Positions 1-5,587 of a stretch of DNA of 10,994 bases are shown here, one piece after another. The notes beneath the pieces were generated by a model, which saw only the letters and a program-made list of their open reading frames with translations, did not search any database and had not been told where the DNA came from. Source of the DNA: an uncultured Bacilli bacterium (GTDB taxonomy: Bacteria; Bacillota_I; Bacilli_A; RF39; UBA660); the NCBI GenBank assembly GCA_947584955.1, contig CANPWS010000030.1, positions 1 through 10,994 on the forward strand. The letters run 5' to 3'. Every line of letters begins with the position of its first letter. Position 1 is the first letter of the stretch. Both the position numbers and the translations under genes were made by a program.

Positions 1-1316
1 ATCCAACGAAACAGGAGTTGTTTAATGATGTAATCGACTACTACATTTTGCATAAGCAGAATACTAACAACAAAATATGATATAAAATTACTAAGCATAT
101 CACCATATAATAAATTATATCCCATTCTATAAAAAGAATCTATAAGTGGCACTGTTATAATTAATTTTATAATTAATCCTATAGTTAAAGATAAATATAA
201 TTTTTTATCACTAATATTATTAACTGAAATATTAACTAAAATATTATACATAATATAAAAAATTCCTAAAGCAGAAAACATATAAAGTATAAATCCATTA
301 TCATTATTAAAAATTAAAGTCCAAAGTGAATCAGAAATAATACCAATAATAATCATAATTGAAAGAAATACTTTAAATATTTTAATTAAATAATAATCAA
401 GTTTAACATCTTCATATTTTTTATTTTTAATATTATTTTTTATATTATCAATATTATCTTGTTCAAAATAATTTATAAAAATAAGAATAATATTAATAAT
501 AGTAACAGCATATAAATAACAATCATTAATAATAATACTTACATTATCATATGAGTATCCATATTTATTTTTTAATATAAAATATAGAATAATAATAGAT
601 ATATAAAAATATGAATATCCTACAATTTTTATAAAACTATTATTTTTATTTTGGGAAAGTATTTCTTTTATTTCTTTTTTATAATTTATTCTTTCTTCTT
701 TCTTTCTAAATTGTTTTTTTCTAATTTTGTTAACTAAAACTACATTATAACAAAATAAATAAACTATAATAAAACTTAAGATATTAGTTAAATATAAAAG
801 CATAATACTTATATAAGAATTAAATTTAAATATTTTAAATGAAAAAAAAGCTACTACTAATAAGAGAAATAAATTTAATACTTTATATATATTTTCTAAG
901 TTATCTGAGAGCTTTTTAAAACTATAGACACTAATAAAATTTTTTATATTTTTAATAACTGGAGATATAAATAATGTTAAACTCATTATTGTATTAACTA
1001 AAATAAATCCTTCTATATTAAAAATTTTATTTACTAAATAGCTAAATACAAAGATAATAATAGAAATTAAAATATTTAAAAGAAATATGCTAATATTTGT
1101 ATATTTATAAATTTTATTTAAACTATATATATGATTATTATCATAATATTTTTTTAAATTAGGATATGTATCAATATGTGAAAACATACTAGATAAAATT
1201 AAATATAAATAAAGAGATATTGTATATAAAAATATATTAGTATTTTTAGTAAAATAATATAAAACTATGATAAACAACGAACTTATAATATTTATAATTA
1301 ATTTTCTAGTTTTCAT
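1..1316 (-). CDS. Polysaccharide/lipid flippase-like polytopic membrane protein (3' end cut by window)
   Basis: The frame is open from ATG at 1316 to the window edge, giving about 438 residues with no stop, so the C-terminus is missing. The product is almost entirely hydrophobic helices broken by short Lys/Asn-rich loops, with a longer basic cytoplasmic loop near residues 200-225. A late stretch (PLIDSFYRMGYNLLYGDML followed by a helix) resembles the end of Wzx/SpoVB/MurJ-like MOP-superfamily flippases, which move lipid-linked sugars across the membrane; these are usually around 450-550 residues. Which substrate it moves cannot be read here. The ATG at 1316 is the only usable start in frame. 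The Shine-Dalgarno (GAAGGAAG) is rather far away and sits better for an out-of-frame ATG at 1323 that stops after five codons. It has its own promoter and follows the terminator of the sigma-factor gene. The membrane-protein call is firm; the family call is moderate. Confidence 0.7.
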   Translation of the reverse strand, partial: MKTRKLIINIISSLFIIVLYYFTKNTNIFLYTISLYLYLILSSMFSHIDTYPNLKKYYDNNHIYSLNKIYKYTNISIFLLNILISIIIFVFSYLVNKIFNIEGFILVNTIMSLTLFISPVIKNIKNFISVYSFKKLSDNLENIYKVLNLFLLLVVAFFSFKIFKFNSYISIMLLYLTNILSFIIVYLFCYNVVLVNKIRKKQFRKKEERINYKKEIKEILSQNKNNSFIKIVGYSYFYISIIILYFILKNKYGYSYDNVSIIINDCYLYAVTIINIILIFINYFEQDNIDNIKNNIKNKKYEDVKLDYYLIKIFKVFLSIMIIIGIISDSLWTLIFNNDNGFILYMFSALGIFYIMYNILVNISVNNISDKKLYLSLTIGLIIKLIITVPLIDSFYRMGYNLLYGDMLSNFISYFVVSILLMQNVVVDYIIKQLLFRW

Positions 1317-1341
1317 ATAGCATCTTCTTCCTTCAAAAATT

Positions 1342-1371
1342 ATTTTATCATATCTTTATCTATTTAAGCAA
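1342..1371 (-). promoter_or_regulatory. Sigma-A-type promoter for the flippase gene
   Basis: On the minus strand there is TTGCTT (1371-1366), an 18-bp spacer and TAAAAT (1347-1342), with a TG one base before the -10 (extended -10). It lies just after the terminator of the sigma-factor gene and about 26 bp before the flippase ATG. Recognised by eye. Confidence 0.5.
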
Positions 1372-1410
1372 GAAAAAAGAATATGTCATAATTAATTTAT
1401 AGTATATATT

Positions 1411-1438
1411 AAAAAAACTAGTATATGTATATATACTA
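1411..1438 (-). terminator. Intrinsic terminator after the sigma-factor gene
   Basis: Read on the minus strand, TAGTATAT and ATATACTA form an 8-bp stem around a 4-base loop, followed by G and seven Ts. It starts one base after the sigma-factor stop codon. The stem is AT-rich but the U-tract is good. Confidence 0.7.
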
Positions 1439-1439
1439 A

Positions 1440-2135
1440 TTATTTGTTTTTTCTTTTAATTTTTTTACTTTTCTTTTTTTCTATATAACCATCTTTAAAT
1501 AATTCATAACTAATATTATCTATAAAATTGCTAATTATTTTTGCTACTGCAGACTGTGTAATATTATATTTTTCTGCTATTTCTTTCTGTAAATAACTTT
1601 TTCCAGAAAATCCAAAATACATATTTATAATTTCTTTATCTCTTATACGTAAATTTTCTATCATTATTTTAACTTTTTCTATTAATTCTTTTTCTTCTAT
1701 AATATTTGTAAAATCTTCTTGATCTGTAGATAATATATCAAAAATATTTTCATAATCATCATTATTATTAGGAATAATATCATCAAAACCAATTAAATTT
1801 AAGGTTCTACTTTTTTTTCTTAAATACATTAATATTTCATTATCTATAAGTTTAACTGCAAAAGAAGAAAAAGAATAACCATATAATATGTTAAAATTAT
1901 CAACGGCTTTAATAAGTCCTATCATTCCAATCGAAGCAAGATCATCATATTCATAATAAAATGTTTTAAATCTTTTTAACACTCTACTAGCAACAAGTCC
2001 AATGTTATGTTCAATAATTATATTTCGAGAATTTAAATCACCAGAATGCATTTTTATAAAATAATTATTTAATTCTTCTTTTGATAATTGCTTTATTGTT
2101 TTGGTAGAAGTCAAAAATAAACTTTCATCTTTCAT
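1440..2135 (-). CDS. Sigma-70 family RNA polymerase sigma factor, SigE/SigK (sporulation) type, divergent
   Basis: 231 residues, the usual size for mature SigE/SigK. Region 2 (about residues 35-106) is clear: RNIIIEHNIGLVA, then DDLASIGMIGLIKAV, then DNEILMYLRKK. The last matches the ENEILMHLR core-binding/-10-recognition stretch of mother-cell sigma factors. Region 4 (about 150-210) has DKEIINMYFGF and a helix-turn-helix QKEIAEKYNITQSAVAKI. The very basic tail (EKKKSKKIKRKNK) parallels the Lys/Arg-rich end of SigK. There is no long hydrophobic pro-sequence: only about 16 residues precede the conserved LSKEEL block. Residues normally invariant (ARCIENEILM) are changed (VKLIDNEILM), so it is a fast-evolving member. 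The Shine-Dalgarno (AAAGTGG) is weak. With spo0A in the same window, a sporulation role is likely. SigE versus SigK cannot be decided. Confidence 0.85.
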   Translation of the reverse strand: MKDESLFLTSTKTIKQLSKEELNNYFIKMHSGDLNSRNIIIEHNIGLVASRVLKRFKTFYYEYDDLASIGMIGLIKAVDNFNILYGYSFSSFAVKLIDNEILMYLRKKSRTLNLIGFDDIIPNNNDDYENIFDILSTDQEDFTNIIEEKELIEKVKIMIENLRIRDKEIINMYFGFSGKSYLQKEIAEKYNITQSAVAKIISNFIDNISYELFKDGYIEKKKSKKIKRKNK

Positions 2136-2154
2136 ATTTAATCGCCACTTTCAA

Positions 2155-2183
2155 AGTATAATTTATTTTAATTAATTTGTATA
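2155..2183 (-). promoter_or_regulatory. Weak candidate promoter for the sigma-factor gene
   Basis: Minus-strand TATACA (2183-2178), 17 bp, TATACT (2160-2155), ending about 20 bp before the ATG at 2135. The -35 is poor, so it may instead be read by an alternative sigma factor. The 124-bp gap also has a small dyad TTTGT-ATAA-ACAAA near 2177-2190. Confidence 0.3.
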
Positions 2184-2259
2184 AACAAATAAATCAAAGA
2201 AGTAATAATAATATTACTATTTTTTTTGAATTTTGGCAAGAAAAATATTTATTTTTTCT

Positions 2260-3216
2260 TTAACTTTTTATACTTATTTCTCCTTTTTCACATCTATTAC
2301 CCCAAGCATCAATTATTTTATTATTTTTACTTACACATATAATTTCACAATTGTTTGAGCATTTATGACAGTTAATACCCTTTGTTTCAAAGTTAATGTT
2401 TTCAATATCGAATGAAAAATCACGTTCTTTTTTACTCTTTTTAGCTAATATTGCTACACCTAAAGCTCCCATTAAATGAGAATTGGGATCAACAATTATT
2501 TTTTCACCACAAGCTTCTTCAAAAGCTTTTATAACGCCAATATTTTTACTAACTCCTCCTTGAAAAACTATTGGACTTTTAATTTTTTTGCCTTTTCCGA
2601 CATTATTTAAATAATTACAAACTACAGCTTTACAAAGTCCTGCAATTATATCTTCTTTTTTATGGCCCATTTGTGCTTTATGGACTAAATCTGATTCTGC
2701 AAATACAGTACACCTAGCAGCAATATCTATAGGATTTTTACTACTAAGTGCAATTGTACCAAAATCTTCTACAGAAACGCCAAGTCTTTTTGCCTGTGAT
2801 GAAAGGAAAGAACCAGTACCTGCAGCACAAAGTGTATTCATAGCATAATCTGTAACGATTTTATTTTCTAATAAAATTATTTTAGAATCTTGACCACCAA
2901 TTTCAAAAATTGTTCTTACATCTGGAATAATTGAAGTTGTACCTACTGCATGTGCTGTTATTTCATTTTTTACTATACTAGCATTTAATATAACGCCTAT
3001 TAACTTCCTAGCAGATCCTGTTGTACCAACACTAACTACTTTATATTTTTTTAAATCAATTTGACTTTTTAGTTCATGCATGAGTCTTTTCACTGCCAAT
3101 ACTGGAGAGCCTTCTGTATATAAATAATGGCTAGCAATAATTTTTTCATTTTCATCAATTATAACACCTTTTGTTGAAATACTTCCAATATCAACACCTA
3201 AATAACATTTTTTCAT
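2260..3216 (-). CDS. Acyl-CoA dehydratase activase (BadF/BadG/HgdC ATPase family)
   Basis: 318 residues. ASKHA-fold ATPase that, in characterised members, injects an electron into a 2-hydroxyacyl-CoA dehydratase (or benzoyl-CoA reductase) using ATP and a [4Fe-4S] cluster held at the homodimer interface. Visible here: phosphate-1 loop GVDIGSISTK (residues 7-16), GGQDSK (107-112), the cluster cysteines C130 in CAAGTGSF and C169 in AARCTVFAESD, and late nucleotide-binding FQGGVSKN and GALGVA. A C-terminal extension carries C283, C286, C290, C294 and C309 (CxxCxxxC then RCEKGE), as seen at the junction of larger activase-dehydratase fusions. Here translation stops after it (TAA), and no dehydratase subunit is in the window. 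ATG at 3216 has GAAGGTG seven bases upstream. Its promoter carries a Spo0A box, so expression in sporulation or stationary phase is inferred. The substrate is unknown. Confidence 0.9.
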   Translation of the reverse strand: MKKCYLGVDIGSISTKGVIIDENEKIIASHYLYTEGSPVLAVKRLMHELKSQIDLKKYKVVSVGTTGSARKLIGVILNASIVKNEITAHAVGTTSIIPDVRTIFEIGGQDSKIILLENKIVTDYAMNTLCAAGTGSFLSSQAKRLGVSVEDFGTIALSSKNPIDIAARCTVFAESDLVHKAQMGHKKEDIIAGLCKAVVCNYLNNVGKGKKIKSPIVFQGGVSKNIGVIKAFEEACGEKIIVDPNSHLMGALGVAILAKKSKKERDFSFDIENINFETKGINCHKCSNNCEIICVSKNNKIIDAWGNRCEKGEISIKS

Positions 3217-3255
3217 TATTTCACCTTCTCATAATTTTACGTTTTTATATCTGTA

Positions 3256-3288
3256 ATTATACTAATTAAAAAAAAGAAACTTGTCGAA
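3256..3288 (-). promoter_or_regulatory. Activase promoter with Spo0A box in place of a -35
   Basis: Minus strand: TTCGACA (3288-3282), 20 bp, TATAAT (3261-3256). The hexamer at the normal -35 distance is ACAAGT, far from TTGACA. A good -10 without a -35 plus a 0A box in that region is the layout of Spo0A-activated promoters. The spo0A promoter in this window has the same geometry. Confidence 0.55.
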
Positions 3289-3300
3289 ATAAGTTTCTTT
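3267..3300 (-). terminator. Intrinsic terminator of the FMN-lipoprotein operon
   Basis: Minus-strand AAAGAAACTT (3300-3291) pairs perfectly with AAGTTTCTTT (3282-3273) around an 8-base loop, and the T-run continues to 3268. A strong rho-independent terminator 24 bases after the lipoprotein stop codon. Its loop is the Spo0A box. Confidence 0.85.
3281..3290 (+). promoter_or_regulatory. Spo0A box (0A box) upstream of the activase gene
   Basis: TTGTCGAAAT contains an exact TGTCGAA core (3282-3288), the established Spo0A~P recognition motif. It is one of only two exact copies I found by eye in the window, both intergenic. It coincides with the loop of the terminator at 3267-3300. Confidence 0.5.
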
Positions 3301-3323
3301 ACAAAATTTTTATACAAATTTTA

Positions 3324-3785
3324 CTATTTTTTTGCTTGTTCTAAAGCATTATATAAAGCCTCATACAAAGCATCTATTTTAATTGTACAACCACTTACAG
3401 CATCAGTTTTTCCGTTTTCATCTAATTTTAAAAATTCTATACCTTGTTCATCCACAACAGCTTGTTCAAGTTTTTCTACTTGTTCAAACCATTCTCCTGC
3501 TGCATTTGGCATAATTTCTTTCATTTTATAGTCATAACCTAAAGTCTTTTTAGTTGTTTGAATACCATCTTCAGTTGTATAAGTAGTATCAAGATCAACA
3601 TCAATAATTTTTCCATTACTATCTATTATTACAACAGCCGAAGCAGTATTTTCTTGACCTCCATAAGTATCAACAGCACTACCAGTATATTCACCTTCTT
3701 TATATTGCACTTTATTACCAAAAGAGCATCCAATTAAAAAGGCAAAAGCAAAACTACATATTAAATAACTAATTCTTTTTTTCAT
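3324..3785 (-). CDS. FMN-binding domain lipoprotein (PplA-like)
   Basis: 153 residues. A lipoprotein signal peptide (basic MKKR, hydrophobic core, lipobox LIGC with C20) places it on the outer face of the membrane. The rest is one FMN-binding domain: it opens with YKEGEYTGSA (28-37), has the beta-strands VVIIDSNGKIIDVDLD (51-66) and ends with DAVSGCT (128-134). That is the site where ApbE/FmnB transferases attach FMN to the Thr in the pattern D-x-x-(S/T)-G-A-(S/T). Here Ala is replaced by Cys133, and T134 is the expected flavin acceptor. Known relatives carry electrons outside the cell, for example PplA in Listeria flavin-based extracellular electron transfer. The neighbours upstream are the NusG-II and Gx-transporter-like genes found in those loci. 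It has its own promoter and is followed by a strong terminator. No ApbE is visible in the window. ATG at 3785 has AAAGGTGG ten bases upstream. Confidence 0.88.
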   Translation of the reverse strand: MKKRISYLICSFAFAFLIGCSFGNKVQYKEGEYTGSAVDTYGGQENTASAVVIIDSNGKIIDVDLDTTYTTEDGIQTTKKTLGYDYKMKEIMPNAAGEWFEQVEKLEQAVVDEQGIEFLKLDENGKTDAVSGCTIKIDALYEALYNALEQAKK

Positions 3786-3815
3786 AGCTTTTTAGCCACC
3801 TTTCATTTTAATATT

Positions 3816-3844
3816 ATTATAAATTATTTATTCATTTTTAGCAA
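3816..3844 (-). promoter_or_regulatory. Internal promoter for the FMN-binding lipoprotein gene
   Basis: Minus-strand TTGCTA (3844-3839), 17 bp, TATAAT (3821-3816). It lies inside the 65-bp gap after the Gx-transporter-like gene, so the lipoprotein can be made independently of the two upstream membrane proteins. Confidence 0.6.
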
Positions 3845-3850
3845 TATTTT

Positions 3851-4348
3851 TTAAATATTTATTTCATAATTTAATATTTTTTTAGAAATAAGACCAGTAA
3901 TTATACCTGTAGGAATAGAAAATATAAGAAGATATGGTAAATAATAAACTATATATTCATTTTTTAATAAAAATATTGCAATTAATATTTGTCCAATACT
4001 ATGAGCTGTCGCTCCAATAATACTTACTCCTACTATTGAAAATAATTTTATTTTTTTAAATAAAGTCATTAAAATAATACTAAATAAAGCACCAGATAAA
4101 CTAAAGAAAAAGCTTATATTAAATAATCCTGTCCTAATTAATCCTACTAAAAAAACTCGAATTATAGACACATATAAACTATCTTTAAAACCATATTTAT
4201 ATAAAGTAAATATAATTATTATATTAGATAATCCTAATCTTATTCCTGGTACTATATTATTTAATATAGGAATATAACTTTCAATTATACTAATAACTAC
4301 TGATAAACTAATAAGCATAGAAAGTCTTGTTATTTTTTTTATTTCCAT
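3851..4348 (-). CDS. Gx transporter / heptaprenyl diphosphate synthase component I-like membrane protein (EetB-like)
   Basis: 165 residues, about five to six hydrophobic helices. The family signature is near the N-terminus: ESYIP (23-27) then PGIRLGLSNI (34-43), matching the conserved E-x-x-IP...PGI-x-LGL-x-N pattern of the Hpre_diP_synt_I / Gx transporter family. Helical stretches with small residues follow (GATAHSIGQ near 112-120), as in ECF-transporter S-component folds. The family name is historical. Relatives occur in flavin-linked electron transfer loci as EetB next to EetA, and in quinone or FMN-related contexts. Its exact activity is unproven. The start codon shares one base with the stop of the upstream NusG-II gene (TAATG), so the two are translationally coupled; GGAGTGG just upstream acts as ribosome binding site. 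Family call good; role inferred from context. Confidence 0.82.
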   Translation of the reverse strand: MEIKKITRLSMLISLSVVISIIESYIPILNNIVPGIRLGLSNIIIIFTLYKYGFKDSLYVSIIRVFLVGLIRTGLFNISFFFSLSGALFSIILMTLFKKIKLFSIVGVSIIGATAHSIGQILIAIFLLKNEYIVYYLPYLLIFSIPTGIITGLISKKILNYEINI

Positions 4349-4695
4349 TATCTAACCACTCCATCAAGTTCTTCATCATTTTTTTTAACTTTTATTATTA
4401 TTTTATTTGGAAGACATATAATAACATCTGAATATCCTTGTTTACTACATAAGTGTCTTGGGGAATTTTCTTCAACTACTCGAATTTTATTATTTAAAAC
4501 TTCAATAACAACATCACCATTAAAGCCTTTAACAGTATATTGTTTATCTTCTTTCAAAGGTATTTTTTCTATAACCCTATCCATATAATAAACATAAGCT
4601 ACCTCTTTATTGCTATCATTATTAAATTTATATAAAAAAAATACAAGTATAAATACTACTAATATTAAAATTAATTTTATATCATTTTTATTCAT
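4348..4695 (-). CDS. NusG domain II-containing membrane protein (EetA-like)
   Basis: 115 residues: an N-terminal membrane anchor (about 7-22) and an extracytoplasmic NusG-II domain (about 30-103). The C-terminal block NSPRHLCSKQGYSDVIICLPNKIIIKV is the family hallmark (usually CPxxxC-x-x-x-G...VCLPN). In this copy the first Cys is Ser78; C83 and C94 remain. The protein is not the transcription factor NusG; it shares only the small beta domain. EetA of Gram-positive extracellular electron transfer belongs to this family. ATG at 4695 is preferred: GTGAGGGA lies just upstream and the promoter ends 17 bp before it. A longer reading from TTG at 4740 would begin inside the -35 box, so I reject it. 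It overlaps the next gene by one base. Confidence 0.8.
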   Translation of the reverse strand: MNKNDIKLILILVVFILVFFLYKFNNDSNKEVAYVYYMDRVIEKIPLKEDKQYTVKGFNGDVVIEVLNNKIRVVEENSPRHLCSKQGYSDVIICLPNKIIIKVKKNDEELDGVVR

Positions 4696-4711
4696 TGTAT
4701 CCCTCACTAAA

Positions 4712-4740
4712 ATTATATATATTATATTTTTAAAAGTCAA
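4712..4740 (-). promoter_or_regulatory. Strong sigma-A promoter for the NusG-II / Gx / lipoprotein operon
   Basis: Minus-strand TTGACT (4740-4735), exactly 17 bp, TATAAT (4717-4712). The predicted start near 4705 gives a very short leader with GTGAGGGA before ATG 4695. It is back-to-back with the promoter at 4751-4779; the two -35 boxes are 10 bp apart. Confidence 0.75.
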
Positions 4741-4750
4741 TAAATAAAAT

Positions 4751-4779
4751 TTGTATATTTTAATGTTTTATGCTATAAT
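4751..4779 (+). promoter_or_regulatory. Sigma-A promoter with extended -10 for the 4805 gene
   Basis: TTGTAT (4751-4756), 17 bp, TATAAT (4774-4779) with TGC directly before the -10. The ribosome binding site AAAGGAGGGA (4791-4800) follows, with ATG at 4805. Confidence 0.75.
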
Positions 4780-4804
4780 TTTTTTATAAAAAAGGAGGGA
4801 TTTT

Positions 4805-5533
4805 ATGAATAATAACCAACAACTGTTTGATGAAACTACGAAATTAACTGATAAGCAAAAAAGAAATAAAAAATATATACATATTACACTAAAAATTTTA
4901 TTTGTTATTATAATTATATTTTCATTAGATTTTGCTTTTACTTTAATTTTTAAAAGTAGGCCTATCATAACTATAAATAAGACTAATGAAAAATATGGCT
5001 CAATTTTTTATGACTTATATATTTGTAATGATAAACGCATCATAAGATTTAAAACTCAAAAGTTTTCCTGTCAAAAAAGCGAAGAAAATAATAACGTTGA
5101 TAATACTCAAAAAGATAATATCGATAATGTAGATAAACCAATTATAAACAGTAATATTGAAAATCAAATCCCCACAGAAAATAACAAAAGTAATGATGAT
5201 AAAGATAATAATTTTAATGATATAACTGATAATGAAGTACAAAAAGAAAATGTTGTAGATAATAATAATGAAATAATAGCTGAAAATAAAGATATTAAAA
5301 TTATTGACAAAAGTAATGGTAGTTCTTGTGCTGAAGCAATTGAATATTATTATGAAGATAATGATTACAAATATTATTTTAATTGCATTATGAGTAATAA
5401 AATATTTGTTATTGTTGATGGTAATGAATATACAATTAAAGAAGCACTAAATAATAAAATTGTTACAATGAATCAATTAATAGACGCGGGATTTAAACCT
5501 TTAAAAGAATCTAAAAACTTAGTCAAAGAATAA
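4805..5533 (+). CDS. Unrecognised single-pass surface protein with Asn/Asp-rich linker and Cys-pair domains
   Basis: 242 residues; I cannot name a family. A basic cytoplasmic N-terminus (1-27) is followed by one membrane helix (about 28-49), so the bulk should lie outside the cell. A small domain at about 52-90 (GSIFYDLYIC ... KFSC) has two cysteines, C74 and C89, and a polar N/D/K-rich linker spans about 91-168. The C-terminal domain (about 172-238) begins SCAEAIEYYYEDNDYKYYFNC, with C175 and C194, and ends in a short helix-rich part (TIKEALNNKIVTMNQLIDAGF). Both Cys pairs could form disulfides. The promoter and AAAGGAGGGA ribosome binding site are strong, so it is probably well expressed. 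It runs divergently from the electron-transfer-like operon and convergently to another orphan surface protein. The coding call is secure, function unknown. Confidence 0.85.
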   Translation: MNNNQQLFDETTKLTDKQKRNKKYIHITLKILFVIIIIFSLDFAFTLIFKSRPIITINKTNEKYGSIFYDLYICNDKRIIRFKTQKFSCQKSEENNNVDNTQKDNIDNVDKPIINSNIENQIPTENNKSNDDKDNNFNDITDNEVQKENVVDNNNEIIAENKDIKIIDKSNGSSCAEAIEYYYEDNDYKYYFNCIMSNKIFVIVDGNEYTIKEALNNKIVTMNQLIDAGFKPLKESKNLVKE

Positions 5534-5534
5534 C

Positions 5535-5574
5535 AAAAAAAACTCATTTAATTACAAAAATTATGAGTTTTTTT
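5535..5574. terminator. Bidirectional intrinsic terminator between convergent genes
   Basis: AAAAAAAACTCAT (5535-5547) pairs with ATGAGTTTTTTT (5563-5574) around a 15-base AT-rich loop. It gives a U-tract in either direction, so it can end both the 4805-5533 (+) and the 5588-7558 (-) transcripts. Confidence 0.8.
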
Positions 5575-5587
5575 ATTAATTACTTTT

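Noticed and set aside
2238..2260. Terminator after the activase gene
   Set aside because: The inverted repeat is purely A/T with a bulge and no U-tract follows on the minus strand.
3843..3859. Terminator between the Gx-transporter-like gene and the lipoprotein gene
   Set aside because: The 7-bp A/T dyad AATATTT/AAATATT around the stop codon has no U-tract after it.
4696..4740. Extended NusG-II reading frame from TTG at 4740
   Set aside because: The TTG is part of a near-consensus -35 box and has no ribosome binding site; ATG 4695 has GTGAGGGA upstream.
4768..5242. Minus-strand open frames opposite the 4805-5533 gene
   Set aside because: They are hydrophobic shadows of AT-rich coding sequence, without ribosome binding sites or family motifs.
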